DNA of 44,952 bases from Deltaproteobacteria bacterium RBG_16_64_85. Its GTDB lineage: Bacteria; Desulfobacterota; Deferrimicrobia; Deferrimicrobiales; Deferrimicrobiaceae. This document shows positions 23,607-32,757 of the stretch, piece by piece. The stretch lies in NCBI GenBank assembly GCA_001798885.1, contig MGQW01000011.1:1-44952 (forward strand). Direction: 5' to 3'. Below the pieces are notes generated by a model, which made no database searches, was not told the origin of the DNA, and saw nothing but the letters and a program-made list of their open reading frames with translations. Numbering within the stretch: the stretch's first letter is position 1; each line of letters starts with the position of its first letter. Position numbers and translations under genes: made by a program.

Positions 23607-24382
23607 TGTCGGGAAGCGGGATTCCCGGCGGGGCCACCCTACTCGCCGGGGCATTCCTTTTCGGGGCATGCATGGGCAGCTTCTTCAACGTGCTCATCCA
23701 TCGCCTTCCCCGGGGTGAGTCGATCGTGCGCCCCGGTTCGCGCTGCCCTTCCTGCGGACGGCCCATCCCCCCGTGGGAGAACATCCCCCTCCTGAGTTTT
23801 TTCTTTCTTGGGGGAAGGTGCAACGGGTGCGGCGGCAGGATCTCGCTGCGGTATCCGGGTGTGGAGGCGTTGACCGGGGCCGGGTATGCGATCTTCACCG
23901 GGTTGGACGGTGTCGGGATTCCTCTCCTCCGGGACCTGGTTTTTTTTTCCTTCCTGGTCCCGATCACCTCCATCGACATCGATCACCGGATCATTCCCGA
24001 TGAACTGTCCATCGTGGGTCTGGCGGCCGGGCTTCTTCTCTCGTTCCTCCCGGGGGGAGACTGGAAGGGGAGCCTCATTGGCGCCGTCTTGGGGGGAGGA
24101 GTGCTCTACGGGACTGCAGCCGCCTACGAAAAGATCACGGGGAGGGAGGGGATGGGGGGGGGCGACGTCAAGCTGATCGCCATGATCGGCGCCTTCCTCG
24201 GCTGGAAAGGCGCGCTGCTCACCATCTTCTGGGGATCGATCCTGGGGGTCGCGGGAGGCCTGTTCGCCATGCGGAAAGGCAAGGAAGGGTTGAAGACCGC
24301 GATTCCCTTCGGGCCCTATCTCTGCGCCGCCGCGTTGATCGCCCGCTTCCTCGGGGAGGCCTTCTGGAGCTTTTCTACATGA
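23606..24382 (+). CDS. pilD: prepilin peptidase / N-methyltransferase
   Basis: 258 residues. Inner-membrane aspartic protease that cleaves the pilin leader before Phe1 and methylates the new N-terminus. ATG 23606 overlaps the permease stop. The cytoplasmic zinc loop has all four cysteines (Cys47, Cys50, Cys72, Cys75 in RCPSCGRP and RCNGCGGR), so the methylase-type domain is present. Catalytic aspartates are in SIDIDHRIIPDE (around 124-126) and GGGDVKL (Asp187). Several membrane segments follow. It would process both pilins and any pseudopilins of the cell. Confidence 0.95.
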   Translation: MSGSGIPGGATLLAGAFLFGACMGSFFNVLIHRLPRGESIVRPGSRCPSCGRPIPPWENIPLLSFFFLGGRCNGCGGRISLRYPGVEALTGAGYAIFTGLDGVGIPLLRDLVFFSFLVPITSIDIDHRIIPDELSIVGLAAGLLLSFLPGGDWKGSLIGAVLGGGVLYGTAAAYEKITGREGMGGGDVKLIAMIGAFLGWKGALLTIFWGSILGVAGGLFAMRKGKEGLKTAIPFGPYLCAAALIARFLGEAFWSFST

Positions 24383-25857
24383 AAAAGGATATCTCGGTTC
24401 GTGCCGGAGTCGTCATCCAGCTGACGTTGATCGCCGTAGCCTCCCTTTCCCTCCTGGCGGTTTTTGCCCTGAAAGCCATCGGAATAAGTATGGAACGACG
24501 CCAGGCAGAGGCGGCCGTCTCGGTGGCATACGCCGTCCGCAGCGCGGTGGAGAGGGGAGAGGATCCACGCTCCTTCCCCTACATCCAGGGCGTGACGCTG
24601 CTCCCCGAGGCCCCCTCCGCGGATCAGCCGCTGGTGGAGCCCGCGGGGGAAAAATCGGGCGGCGTCCTGTCCTTCCATCCGGCCGTCGATGTGACGCTGC
24701 CGCTTTCCGGGAGCGTGGAAGGATCCAAGGGGATCCGGGTCCGGTTTTTCTCTCCCGGGATCGAGAAGGAAGCCCGGCATCTTGTCCAGGTGGCCGGCAT
24801 TCTGGTGGGGACGGACGTCATCGTCATGGTCCTGTTCGGAGCTTTCCTGATGGACCGGTCGGTTGCACGCCCCATCCGGCGCCTGGCGGCCGTCTCCGAA
24901 AAAATCGCGGAGGGAGACTATCTCCTGCGGGCGGACGAGTCTCCCGGAAACGAGCTGGGACAGCTCGGCGCTTCGTTCAACCGGATGGTCGCCGCGATGC
25001 TATCGGCCCAGGAGAAGGTGCGGCAGGCCGAGCAGGATACGTTCCGGTCGGAAAAGCTTGCCACCGTCGGGCGCCTGGCTGCAGGAGTTGCGCACGAGGT
25101 GGGGAACCCGCTGATGGCCATCCGCGGGTACGCGGAGTACCTCCGGAAAACGGCTTCCTCCCGCGCGGAGCAGGACGAGTGCCTGGACAAGATCGTGGAG
25201 GAGACCCGGAAGATCGAGAACATCGTTCGCGGGCTGTTGTCCGTGGCGGCGCCGGCGGGCAGGGAGGGGGAAGACGCCGATGTCAACGCCGTCGTCCGCG
25301 AAACCGTGGAGCTGCTCTCCTTCCGGAGGATGTTCCGCGAGATCGAAGTTCTCGTCGAGTACGGGGAGGCAGGAAGAGCCCGCCTCGCGGGAGGCCGGCT
25401 CCAGCAGGTGCTGCTGAACCTGTTGATCAATTCCGTGGATGCCATGGAAACCAGCGGGTCGATCCGTGTCCGAACCTGCCTGGCGGATCCCTGGGTCCCG
25501 CCGCCGGCGCGGTTTGTCCGGAGGCGGGCGTCCGATCCGCCGTGGGTGGACGTCGTCCCGCTCCGTGGAGGAAAAGGAAAGATCCCGACGAGGGGGGTGG
25601 CGATTTCCATTTCGGACACGGGCCGCGGGATCCGGCCGGAGGACCTGAAGAACATCTTCGACCCCTTCTTCACAACCAAGGAGCCCGGGAAGGGGACCGG
25701 TCTCGGTCTGTCGGTTTCCCGGGCCATCGTGGAGGGAGCTGGCGGAGAGATCCTGGCCGAAAGCGAGGAGGGGAAGGGATCGATCTTCACGGTGATCCTT
25801 CCCGCCTGCCGGGAGATTCCGCAGGTCGACGCAGGGGAGGAGGGGCCGAATGGCTGA
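24379..25857 (+). CDS. pilS: sensor histidine kinase (PilS role)
   Basis: 492 residues, ATG 24379 overlapping the pilD stop by 4 bases. Two membrane segments at about 12-34 and 137-162 enclose a periplasmic sensor region of about 100 residues. Then HAMP (VARPIRRLAAVSEKIAEGDY), HisKA with His239 in GVAHEVGNPL, and an ATPase domain with N box (LLNLLINSVDAM), DTGRGIRPED, FDPFFTTKEPGKGTGLGLS. An insert near 375-400 (PWVPPPARFVRRRASDPPW) lies inside the ATPase domain. Classic PilS has six membrane segments, so this is an NtrB/AtoS-like architecture in the pilS position. It overlaps the regulator gene downstream, so they are partners. Confidence 0.93.
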   Translation: MKKDISVRAGVVIQLTLIAVASLSLLAVFALKAIGISMERRQAEAAVSVAYAVRSAVERGEDPRSFPYIQGVTLLPEAPSADQPLVEPAGEKSGGVLSFHPAVDVTLPLSGSVEGSKGIRVRFFSPGIEKEARHLVQVAGILVGTDVIVMVLFGAFLMDRSVARPIRRLAAVSEKIAEGDYLLRADESPGNELGQLGASFNRMVAAMLSAQEKVRQAEQDTFRSEKLATVGRLAAGVAHEVGNPLMAIRGYAEYLRKTASSRAEQDECLDKIVEETRKIENIVRGLLSVAAPAGREGEDADVNAVVRETVELLSFRRMFREIEVLVEYGEAGRARLAGGRLQQVLLNLLINSVDAMETSGSIRVRTCLADPWVPPPARFVRRRASDPPWVDVVPLRGGKGKIPTRGVAISISDTGRGIRPEDLKNIFDPFFTTKEPGKGTGLGLSVSRAIVEGAGGEILAESEEGKGSIFTVILPACREIPQVDAGEEGPNG

Positions 25858-27250
25858 ACGGATCCTGGTGGTCGATGACGAGGCAGGCATGCGCGACGTG
25901 CTCGGGAAGATCCTTTCCGCGGAAGGGTACATCGTGGCGCAGGCCGGGAACGGCAGGGAAGCGCTCAAGGCGCTCGATAAGGGTCGGTACGACTTCATCC
26001 TGTGCGACATCCGGATGCCGGAGATGGGCGGGCTCGATCTGCTCCGGGAGATGACGGCGCGGAAGATCCCGGGGACCGTCATCATGATGTCGGCCTTCGG
26101 CACGGTGGAGACCGCCGTCGAGGCGATGAAGCTGGGGGCGTACGACTACATCTCCAAACCGTTCATGAGCGACGAGATCCTGCTGACCCTCCGGAAAGGC
26201 CAGGAGCGCGAAACCCTCAGGAAGGAGAACGAGTACCTCCGCAGCGAGGTCGAGAAGGCGTTCCGGCCCGAGGACCTCCTGTTCGCGAGCCCCGCCATGG
26301 AAGGGGTCGTCCGGATGGTGGAAAAGGTGAAGGATTACGATTCGACGGTCCTGGTCACCGGTGAGAGCGGCACGGGCAAGGAGCTGGTGGCCCGCATGCT
26401 CCATTACGGAGGGCGGCGCAAGGGGAAGCCGTTCGTCGCCATCAACTGCGGTGCGATCCCCGAAACCCTGCTGGAGAGCGAGCTGTTCGGATACAAGAAG
26501 GGGGCGTTCACGGAGGCGAAGTCGGACCGGGCCGGGCTGCTCGAGGAGGCGGGAGGAGGCACGTTGTTTCTGGACGAGATCGGGGAACTTCCGGTTCTGG
26601 TGCAGACGAAGCTGCTCCGCTTCCTTCAGGAAGGGGAATTTCGCCGGCTGGGGGACACCGAGACCCGGCGCGTCATCGTCCGGATCGTCGCCGCCACGGC
26701 GAGGGAGCTGGAGGAGGAGGTGGCGGGCGGAAGGTTCCGCGAGGACCTGTTTTACCGGTTGAACGTCATCCGGATCCACGTGCCTCCCCTCCGGGATCGG
26801 CGGGAGGACATTCCCTTGCTTTCCCAGCATTTTCTGGACGGTTTCTGCAGGAAATTCCGGAAACCGGAGATGCGCCTGCCGCCTTCCGCGCAGGAGGTCC
26901 TCATGGCGCACGACTGGCGGGGGAACGTCCGGGAGCTGGAAAACTTGATCGAACGTTGCGTCCTCCTCGGGGAAGGGCGGGAGATATCCCGGGAAGAACT
27001 GCTTTCCGCATGGAAGCGGGGCACGGCGGGAGACGAGGGGAGAGGGGGGAGGGATGCCCCCCGGCTTCTGGTCCGGATCCCCGTTTCCCCGGACCGGCCG
27101 GACCTCAAGGAAGCCGTGAGGGAGGTGGAAAAGCAGATGATCCGGATCGCCTTGGAGCGGACCGGCGGGAGCCGGCCGAAGGCGGCGGAACTGCTCGGAA
27201 TCAGTCATCCCGCACTCCTGTACAAGGCGAAAGCGTACGGCCTGAATTGA
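25850..27250 (+). CDS. pilR: sigma-54-dependent response regulator (PilR role)
   Basis: 466 residues, ATG 25850 overlapping pilS by 8 bases. Receiver domain with VVDDE and Asp53 ([11 protein letters not shown]); AAA+ domain with [11 protein letters not shown] and LFLDEIGEL; Fis-type helix-turn-helix at the C-terminus ([24 protein letters not shown]). The sigma-54 contact loop reads GAFTEA instead of GAFTGA, so it may act on sigma-54 in an altered way or be specialised. Between AAA+ and DNA-binding domains there is a Gly/Arg-rich linker ([15 protein letters not shown]). No terminator is seen after it. Confidence 0.94.
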   Translation: MAERILVVDDEAGMRDVLGKILSAEGYIVAQAGNGREALKALDKGRYDFILCDIRMPEMGGLDLLREMTARKIPGTVIMMSAFGTVETAVEAMKLGAYDYISKPFMSDEILLTLRKGQERETLRKENEYLRSEVEKAFRPEDLLFASPAMEGVVRMVEKVKDYDSTVLVTGESGTGKELVARMLHYGGRRKGKPFVAINCGAIPETLLESELFGYKKGAFTEAKSDRAGLLEEAGGGTLFLDEIGELPVLVQTKLLRFLQEGEFRRLGDTETRRVIVRIVAATARELEEEVAGGRFREDLFYRLNVIRIHVPPLRDRREDIPLLSQHFLDGFCRKFRKPEMRLPPSAQEVLMAHDWRGNVRELENLIERCVLLGEGREISREELLSAWKRGTAGDEGRGGRDAPRLLVRIPVSPDRPDLKEAVREVEKQMIRIALERTGGSRPKAAELLGISHPALLYKAKAYGLN

Positions 27251-27298
27251 TGATAATTTAGTATAATTATGTACCTTTAATGTTCAGTTAAAAATAGC

Positions 27299-27326
27299 TT
27301 GACATAAATTTATGGGACGGTATGAT
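27299..27326 (+). promoter_or_regulatory. sigma-70 promoter for the xre-pilMNOPQ operon
   Basis: TTGACA (27299-27304), 16-base spacer, TATGAT (27321-27326), in an AT-rich gap of about 140 bases. The predicted start is near 27333. No sigma-54 GG-N10-GC site is seen here, so the machinery genes look differently controlled from the pilins. A further AT-rich element with TATAAT is at 27262-27267. Confidence 0.75.
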
Positions 27327-27389
27327 TTGCTCCAGGTACAGTATTGCGGGTGATATTACTTGGTGTTTCGGGTGGGGGATTCTGTGGTA

Positions 27390-27626
27390 ATGACGAAGGA
27401 GCGGAAGACGACGAAGATTAAAGTCGAAGGCAATAATGTCCGAAAGATCCGGGAAGGGCTCTTGATGAGCAAAGCGGAACTGGCGCGGCGGGCGGGGCTG
27501 TCGGTCCTGACCATCGACCGCGTGGAGAAGGGGATGACGTGCCGGATGGACACGAAACGGAAAATCATCCTTTCTCTCGGGCTTCAACTTTCCGATCGGG
27601 ACAAGGTGTTCCTCAAAGACGACTAA
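27390..27626 (+). CDS. small Xre-type helix-turn-helix regulator
   Basis: 78 residues from ATG 27390. GTG 27384 (4 bases after GGGGGA) and TTG 27360 are in-frame alternatives, so the N-terminus is uncertain. The core NNVRKIREGLLMSKAELARR, AGLSVLTIDRVEKGMTCRM is a Cro/cI-type HTH covering nearly the whole protein, ending SDRDKVFLKDD. It lies 17 bases before pilM behind its own sigma-70 promoter and is the first gene of the pilMNOPQ transcript. Auto-repression of the operon is a reasonable inference. I recall similar small regulators before pilM in related genomes but cannot verify it here. Confidence 0.88.
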   Translation: MTKERKTTKIKVEGNNVRKIREGLLMSKAELARRAGLSVLTIDRVEKGMTCRMDTKRKIILSLGLQLSDRDKVFLKDD

Positions 27627-27643
27627 AAAGGCCGGGTGCGGCG

Positions 27644-28705
27644 ATGGGACTCTTCGGATCGAAAGAGCTGATCGGCCTCGACATCGGGTCCAGTTCGATC
27701 AAGCTCGCGTATGTCAAGACATCGGGGGGCGAGTACGGCGTCAAGAAGTTCGGGGTCTTCCCCCTTCCGCCGGACGCCATCGTGGACGGGGCCATCATGG
27801 ACCATGCCTCGGTGATCGATGGAATCAAGACGGCCCTCCGGGAGCTGAAAGTCCGGGAAAAGGAGGTGGCCACCTCCCTCTCCGGCCATTCGGTGATCAT
27901 CAAGAAGGTCGTCCTCCCCACGACGACTCCGGAGGAGCTGGAAGAGTCGATCCAGTGGGAGGTCGAGCAGTACATCCCCTTCGACATCAAGGACGTGAAG
28001 ATCGATTTCCAGGTGATCGGACCGCTCAAGGAAGATCCCGCAAAGATGGACGTCCTCCTGGTGGCGGTGAAGACCGACCTGGTGAACGACTACATCTCCG
28101 TCGTCAAGGATGCCGGCCTCTCGCCGGCGATCGTCGACATCGATTCCATCGCGGCGGGGAACGCCTTCGAGTTTTGCCATCCCGTTTCCGACGAGCAGGT
28201 TCCCATGGTGATCAACGTGGGGGCCTCCTTCATGAACGTCAATATCCTCCACACCGGGGTGCCGCTCTTCACCCGCGACGTGCCGATGGGAGGGGGGATG
28301 TACACCTCGGAGATCCAGAAGCAGCTTGCCGTCAGCTTCGAAACGGCGGAATCGCTCAAGGTGGGCGCGAAGGACGCCGGCGACCGCGCCGAGAAGCTCA
28401 CCGAGGTCATGAAGACCGTTTCCAGCATTCTCGCCACGGAGGCCCAGCGCTCCTACAATTTCTTCTCGGCCACGTACCCGGACCGGCTCGTCACGAAGGT
28501 GTACCTCACTGGAGGCGCCGCAAAATCCATGTTCCTGAAGGAAATGATGGGAGAGAAGATTGGCGTCGAGGTGGAGCTCTTCAACCCCTTCGAGGGTCTT
28601 TCGGTGGATGAACACGCGGTGGACCCGACGGTGGTTTCCCAATACACCACGGCCGCGACGGTTGCCATCGGTCTCGCGCTGCGGAACCTGGAGGACCGCC
28701 GATGA
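27644..28705 (+). CDS. pilM: type IV pilus inner-membrane platform protein PilM
   Basis: 353 residues from ATG 27644. Actin/FtsA-like cytoplasmic ATP-binding protein that binds the PilN tail and links the alignment complex to the motor. Seen: MGLFGSKELIGLDIGSSSIK (phosphate-1), LPTTTPEELEESIQWEVEQYIPFD, DIDSIAAGNAF, MVINVGASFMNVNI (phosphate-2) and KVYLTGGAAKSMFLKEMM (adenosine). Length is typical. The stop overlaps the pilN start. Confidence 0.96.
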   Translation: MGLFGSKELIGLDIGSSSIKLAYVKTSGGEYGVKKFGVFPLPPDAIVDGAIMDHASVIDGIKTALRELKVREKEVATSLSGHSVIIKKVVLPTTTPEELEESIQWEVEQYIPFDIKDVKIDFQVIGPLKEDPAKMDVLLVAVKTDLVNDYISVVKDAGLSPAIVDIDSIAAGNAFEFCHPVSDEQVPMVINVGASFMNVNILHTGVPLFTRDVPMGGGMYTSEIQKQLAVSFETAESLKVGAKDAGDRAEKLTEVMKTVSSILATEAQRSYNFFSATYPDRLVTKVYLTGGAAKSMFLKEMMGEKIGVEVELFNPFEGLSVDEHAVDPTVVSQYTTAATVAIGLALRNLEDRR

Positions 28706-29250
28706 TCCGGATTAACCTGATCCGCGGCAAGAGAAAGAAGCGCAAGGAGCTGAACCTCAATTTTCTCTTTCTTCTCATCCCCCTGTTGGTCCTCGCGGTG
28801 GTGTTTGCGTATCACCGGATGCTCTCCAACCGGATCGAGACGCTCCAGTCGAACATCCAGAAGGCTACCACCGAAATCGCGCGGTTGAAAAAAGAGATCG
28901 GAGAAGTCGAGAAGTTCAAGCTGCGGAAGGCGGAGCTGCAGCAAAAAGTGGACATCATCTCGAACCTTCAGAACGGTCGGACGCTCCCCGTGAAGGTGTT
29001 CGAGGGAATTTCGGCCTCCATCCCCGATAAGTGCTGGATCGATCAGCTGGCCGTCAGGAGCGACAGGATCTCCCTCTCCGGGGTGGCCTTGAACAACCAT
29101 ACCATCGCCAATTTCATGACCGCGCTGGGCCAGAGCGGGCGCTTCCAGAGAGTGGAACTGGGATCGGCGGAGCAGACGACGGTGATGGGCGTCAAGCTGA
29201 TGAAGTTCAACTTGACGTTCCAGACAATCCCCGACGGACGGGGCGCGTGA
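28702..29250 (+). CDS. pilN: type IV pilus assembly protein PilN
   Basis: 182 residues. It starts MIRINLIRGKRKKRKELNLN; the INLI motif is the PilM-binding tail. A single membrane segment (FLFLLIPLLVLAVVFAY, about 23-40) and a coiled coil (about 42-90, RIETLQSNIQKATTEIARLK) lead to a ferredoxin-like periplasmic domain (CWIDQLAVRSDRISLSGVAL). It pairs with PilO. ATG 28702 overlaps the pilM stop by 4 bases. Confidence 0.95.
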   Translation: MIRINLIRGKRKKRKELNLNFLFLLIPLLVLAVVFAYHRMLSNRIETLQSNIQKATTEIARLKKEIGEVEKFKLRKAELQQKVDIISNLQNGRTLPVKVFEGISASIPDKCWIDQLAVRSDRISLSGVALNNHTIANFMTALGQSGRFQRVELGSAEQTTVMGVKLMKFNLTFQTIPDGRGA

Positions 29251-29263
29251 GCGAGGTGACGGG

Positions 29264-29878
29264 ATGGCGCTGAAACTGGGAGATCTGGGCCGGGTCCCGC
29301 CGAAACAGAAGGCCTTCCTGGTGGTGCTGATGTGCCTCCTGGTGGTCGTCGGATATTACTATCTTTATTACAACGCAACCGCGGTGCAGATTGCCAGTCT
29401 GGAGAAGAAGCTTGGGGAACTGGAGCATGAGATCAAGACGCAGGCCGCGATCGCCCAGAACCTGCCCGCCTTCAAGGCGGAGGTCCGCCGGCTGGAGGAG
29501 CAGCTGAACCTCCTGCTCGAGCAGCTTCCCGATTCCGCGGAAATCCCCAGCCTGTTGAAGAACATCACGGAGCTGGGGAAGGAGTCCGGCCTGGAATTCC
29601 TGAAATTCGCCCCCGGGGCGGAGGGCCGGAAGGATTTCTACGCGCAGATTCCGGTTTCGATCGCCGTCAACGGGGATTATCACAGTTTCGTTCTCTTCGC
29701 CGACAAGGTCAGCCAACTCCCGCGCATCGTGAACCTCTCGGACATCGCGTTTTCCAACCCGAAGGCGGGAGGCGAAAACCGCATGCAGGTCAACGTCAGC
29801 TGCACCGCAACCACGTACCGGTTCCTGGAGCAAACGAAACAGGAAGCCGCCGGGGCCGAAAAAGGAAAGTCGAAATGA
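29264..29878 (+). CDS. pilO: type IV pilus assembly protein PilO
   Basis: 204 residues. One membrane segment at about 19-37 (AFLVVLMCLLVVVGYYYLYY), a coiled coil at about 42-85 (LEKKLGELEHEIKTQ, EVRRLEEQLNLLLEQLP), and a ferredoxin-like C-terminal domain with GLEFLKFAPGAE and YAQIPVSIAVNGDYHSFVLF. Forms a periplasmic heterodimer with PilN that holds PilP. Start ATG 29264 is 13 bases after the pilN stop; the stop overlaps pilP by 4 bases. Confidence 0.95.
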   Translation: MALKLGDLGRVPPKQKAFLVVLMCLLVVVGYYYLYYNATAVQIASLEKKLGELEHEIKTQAAIAQNLPAFKAEVRRLEEQLNLLLEQLPDSAEIPSLLKNITELGKESGLEFLKFAPGAEGRKDFYAQIPVSIAVNGDYHSFVLFADKVSQLPRIVNLSDIAFSNPKAGGENRMQVNVSCTATTYRFLEQTKQEAAGAEKGKSK

Positions 29879-30420
29879 CGCGGACGATCGAGCGGTACTT
29901 GCTGATCCTGCTCCTGGCGATTGCCCCGCTGGCGGGAGGGATCGCCGGCTGCTCGAAGGTGGAGCCCCCTCCCCAGCCGGTGGTGAAGAAAGTCGTACCG
30001 AAGGAACAGGCCAAAACCGCGGAAGGCATGAAACCGGGGGATGCCCAGGCGGCAAAGCCGTCGGCAACGGTTTTCTACAACCCGGCGGGGAAACGGGATC
30101 CCTTTGTTCCCTTCCTGAAGGTCGAGCAGAAATCGGTCGGCGTCGGGATCGACGGCGTTCCTCCCCTGCAGCGTTACGATCTCGGAGAGCTGAAGTTCGT
30201 CGGGGTGATCTGGGGGCCGAAGGGGGCCTACGCCCTCGTCGAGGACGCAGAGGGGAAGGGGTACACGGTGACCGTGGGGACGAAGATCGGGCGCGGTGGG
30301 GGCACCGTCACGCGTGTAACGGACGGTGAAATCCTCGTGAAGGAAGACTTCAATGACTACACGGGCGGGAAGGTCGTGCGGGAAAGTTCCATGAAGCTAC
30401 AGAATGCGGGAGGAAAATGA
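29875..30420 (+). CDS. pilP: type IV pilus lipoprotein PilP
   Basis: 181 residues. N-terminal signal with lipobox IAGC (lipid-modified Cys26), a disordered Lys/Pro/Ala linker to about residue 60, then the PilP fold: YNPAGKRDPFVPFL, LQRYDLGELKFVGVIWGPKGAYALVEDAEGKGYTV in pieces, and ILVKEDFNDYTGG. It bridges PilNO in the inner membrane to the PilQ secretin. ATG 29875 overlaps pilO, and its stop overlaps pilQ. Confidence 0.95.
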   Translation: MTRTIERYLLILLLAIAPLAGGIAGCSKVEPPPQPVVKKVVPKEQAKTAEGMKPGDAQAAKPSATVFYNPAGKRDPFVPFLKVEQKSVGVGIDGVPPLQRYDLGELKFVGVIWGPKGAYALVEDAEGKGYTVTVGTKIGRGGGTVTRVTDGEILVKEDFNDYTGGKVVRESSMKLQNAGGK

Positions 30421-32693
30421 CGATGAACCTGTTCCGGGGGATGCGGGCACACAAGCGATACCCGGCCTGGCCGGCCGCCCTGCTCCTGCTGGTGATAGCG
30501 GCGGCGGCCCCGTCCTTGCTTCCGGCCGCCGAAAAGGAGGCACCGGTCATCCCCGGCGGGAGCGTCAAGGAGGTGACCGTCTCCAAGACGCCGTACTACA
30601 CCAATATAGAAGCCAGCGTCGAGGGGAAGATCGAGAGTTACAATTCCTTCAAGCTCAACGACCCGTTCCGCATCGTCGTCGACGTGTGGGGGGTATCGCA
30701 GGGCGCGGTTGCGTCGGAGTTTCCCGTCAACACGCCCCAGGTGAAGACGGTGAAGCTGTCGCAGCAGGAAAACAAGCTCCGGATCCTGGTGGAAACCCCG
30801 GAGGACCGCCCGCTGCCGTTCCTCGTGACCGCGGAGGGTGGGAAGCTCGTGCTTTCCGTTGGAGGCGGGCAGGAAGAGAAAGTGACCAGCATGGACCGCG
30901 TTGAGGAGGGGAGGCCTGCCGCGAAGGGAGCGGCCGTCGTGGGGATCGACCTGGAGGATCTGCCCGACGTCTCCAACGTGGTGATTACGACCTCCGGCGG
31001 GGTGGTGAATCCCCAGGTCGAGAAGAAGACGGGAAGCGTTGCGCTGGTTTTCCCAGGGGCCTCGGCGGAGAAGGGGCTGCTGAGGGCGATCGACGCCCGG
31101 AAACTCGGCATCCCGGTGACCCGGATCGCTCCTGCGGCGGGCAAGAAAGGCGTAACCGTTGCCGTGGCGTTCGCGGCGGGTTCGCAATACACGATCGAAA
31201 ATCGCGGGGATGCCGTCGTGGTCTCCTTCCCGAAGAAGGTGTCCGGTGAGGCGCAAGGCCAGGTAGTGGCCAAGATAACGGAGGCGAAGGCAGCTCCGGC
31301 GGCCGAGCCGGCGAGCGGCGAGAAGTTGAACGGCCCGTCCGGAAGCGCACAGCAGCTGGGGTTCCTGATGGGCAGCTCGGAGACCCAGCGGAAATATATC
31401 GGGCAGAGAATCTCCCTGGACTTCAAGGATGCGGATCTCCAGAATATTTTCCGCATCCTTGCGGAGGTGAGCAATCTCAACATCATCACCTCGGACGACG
31501 TCAAGGGGAAGGTCACCCTGCGACTGATCAACGTCCCCTGGGACCAGGCGCTGGATCTCGTCCTGCAGGCGAAGTCGCTCGGAGCCAAGCAGGAAGGCAA
31601 CGTAATCCGGATCGCCCCCCTCGCCTCGTTGCGGTCGGAGGAGAGAGCCCGGCTGGACTCACAGAAAGAGGTGGAAAAGCTCAAGGCATCGCTGGAAGCG
31701 GTGACGGTAACCCTGCCTGTAAGCTATACCAAGGCCTCGGACCTTCAGTCGAAAATCAAGGACCTGCTGTCCGAGGGCGGAAAGGTCCAGATCGACGAAC
31801 GGACCAACACGATCGTGATCCGGGACCTTCACCGGAATGTCGAGGAAGCCAGGGCGCTGATCGCCAAGCTCGATACCGCAACCCCGCAAGTCCTGATCGA
31901 GGCCAGGATCGTCGAAGTCGACACGTCGTTCTCCCGGGAACTGGGTGTGCAGTGGGGAGGGTCGTATAGCGGCACTTCCGGCAGATCGAAGCTCGGGGTT
32001 TCCGGGATCCAGGATTCCAGCGGTGCATCCCTGCCGGGGAATCCGGTGGCCAACACGGGCCTGGTACCGTTCACGTCCACGTCGCCTGTCCCCAACTTTG
32101 CCGTGAACCTTCCGGCCAAGGTCGGGCTGGGCGCCGGCGGAGGGATCAGTTTCGGCATCCTCAGGGATAACCTGCGGCTGGACCTGTCGCTATCGGCGTT
32201 GGAGGCGTCCAACAAGGGGAGGGTGATCTCCTCCCCCAAGGTGATCACCATCGACAACAAGGAAGCCACGATCGAGCAGGGGACCCAGATCCCCTACTCC
32301 ACGGTTTCGGCCTCCGGCACGAACACCCAGTTCATCGACGCCACCCTGAGCCTGAAGGTGACGCCTCACATCACGCCCGACGGAGGCGTGATCATGAAAC
32401 TGGAGGCGAAGAACGACTCGCAGGGCGACGTCGGGGCGTCCGGCCAGCCCGCGATCAACAAGAAGAAAGCCACCACGGAAGTGCTGGTCCGGGACGGCGA
32501 AACCGCAGTCATCGGCGGGATCCTCCAGATCAGCCGCAAGGAAACCGAGTCGGGCATCCCCTGGCTTTCCAAGATACCGATCCTGGGATATTTGTTCCGC
32601 AGCGACGCAAGCCAGTCGACCAACAGGGAGCTGCTGATCTTCATCACTCCGAAGATCCTGAGACAGGAGGCCGCGCAGGCCAAGGCATCCTGA
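30417..32693 (+). CDS. pilQ: type IV pilus secretin PilQ
   Basis: 758 residues. Outer-membrane channel for the pilus. Order: signal peptide (about 1-40), AMIN domain 1 (about 45-145), AMIN domain 2 (about 170-280) which bind peptidoglycan, an N0/STN domain (about 325-405, ISLDFKDADLQNIFRILAEV), an N1 domain (about 420-485, DERTNTIVIRDLHRNVEEA), and the secretin core (490-750) with VLIEARIVEVD, GGISFGILRDNLRLDLSLSA, SSPKVITIDNKEA and ESGIPWLSKIPILGYLFRS. ATG 30417 overlaps pilP; ATG 30423 is equally possible. A strong terminator lies 25 bases after the stop. Confidence 0.97.
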   Translation: MTMNLFRGMRAHKRYPAWPAALLLLVIAAAAPSLLPAAEKEAPVIPGGSVKEVTVSKTPYYTNIEASVEGKIESYNSFKLNDPFRIVVDVWGVSQGAVASEFPVNTPQVKTVKLSQQENKLRILVETPEDRPLPFLVTAEGGKLVLSVGGGQEEKVTSMDRVEEGRPAAKGAAVVGIDLEDLPDVSNVVITTSGGVVNPQVEKKTGSVALVFPGASAEKGLLRAIDARKLGIPVTRIAPAAGKKGVTVAVAFAAGSQYTIENRGDAVVVSFPKKVSGEAQGQVVAKITEAKAAPAAEPASGEKLNGPSGSAQQLGFLMGSSETQRKYIGQRISLDFKDADLQNIFRILAEVSNLNIITSDDVKGKVTLRLINVPWDQALDLVLQAKSLGAKQEGNVIRIAPLASLRSEERARLDSQKEVEKLKASLEAVTVTLPVSYTKASDLQSKIKDLLSEGGKVQIDERTNTIVIRDLHRNVEEARALIAKLDTATPQVLIEARIVEVDTSFSRELGVQWGGSYSGTSGRSKLGVSGIQDSSGASLPGNPVANTGLVPFTSTSPVPNFAVNLPAKVGLGAGGGISFGILRDNLRLDLSLSALEASNKGRVISSPKVITIDNKEATIEQGTQIPYSTVSASGTNTQFIDATLSLKVTPHITPDGGVIMKLEAKNDSQGDVGASGQPAINKKKATTEVLVRDGETAVIGGILQISRKETESGIPWLSKIPILGYLFRSDASQSTNRELLIFITPKILRQEAAQAKAS

Positions 32694-32717
32694 ACCGTTC
32701 ATAACCGGATTTCCACC

Positions 32718-32757
32718 GGAGCACCTGGTCGCAGGGGACCGGGTGCTCCTTATTTTT
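32718..32757 (+). terminator. Rho-independent terminator / possible attenuator between pilQ and aroC
   Basis: A 13-base-pair stem (32718-32730 with 32737-32749, one G-U pair), a 6-base loop GCAGGG, then TTATTTTT to 32757. The T-tract runs straight into GGAGGAGGG (32758-32766), the only good ribosome-binding site for aroC. The right arm (CTCCT, 32746-32750) could alternatively pair with AGGAG (32760-32764). Confidence 0.88.
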
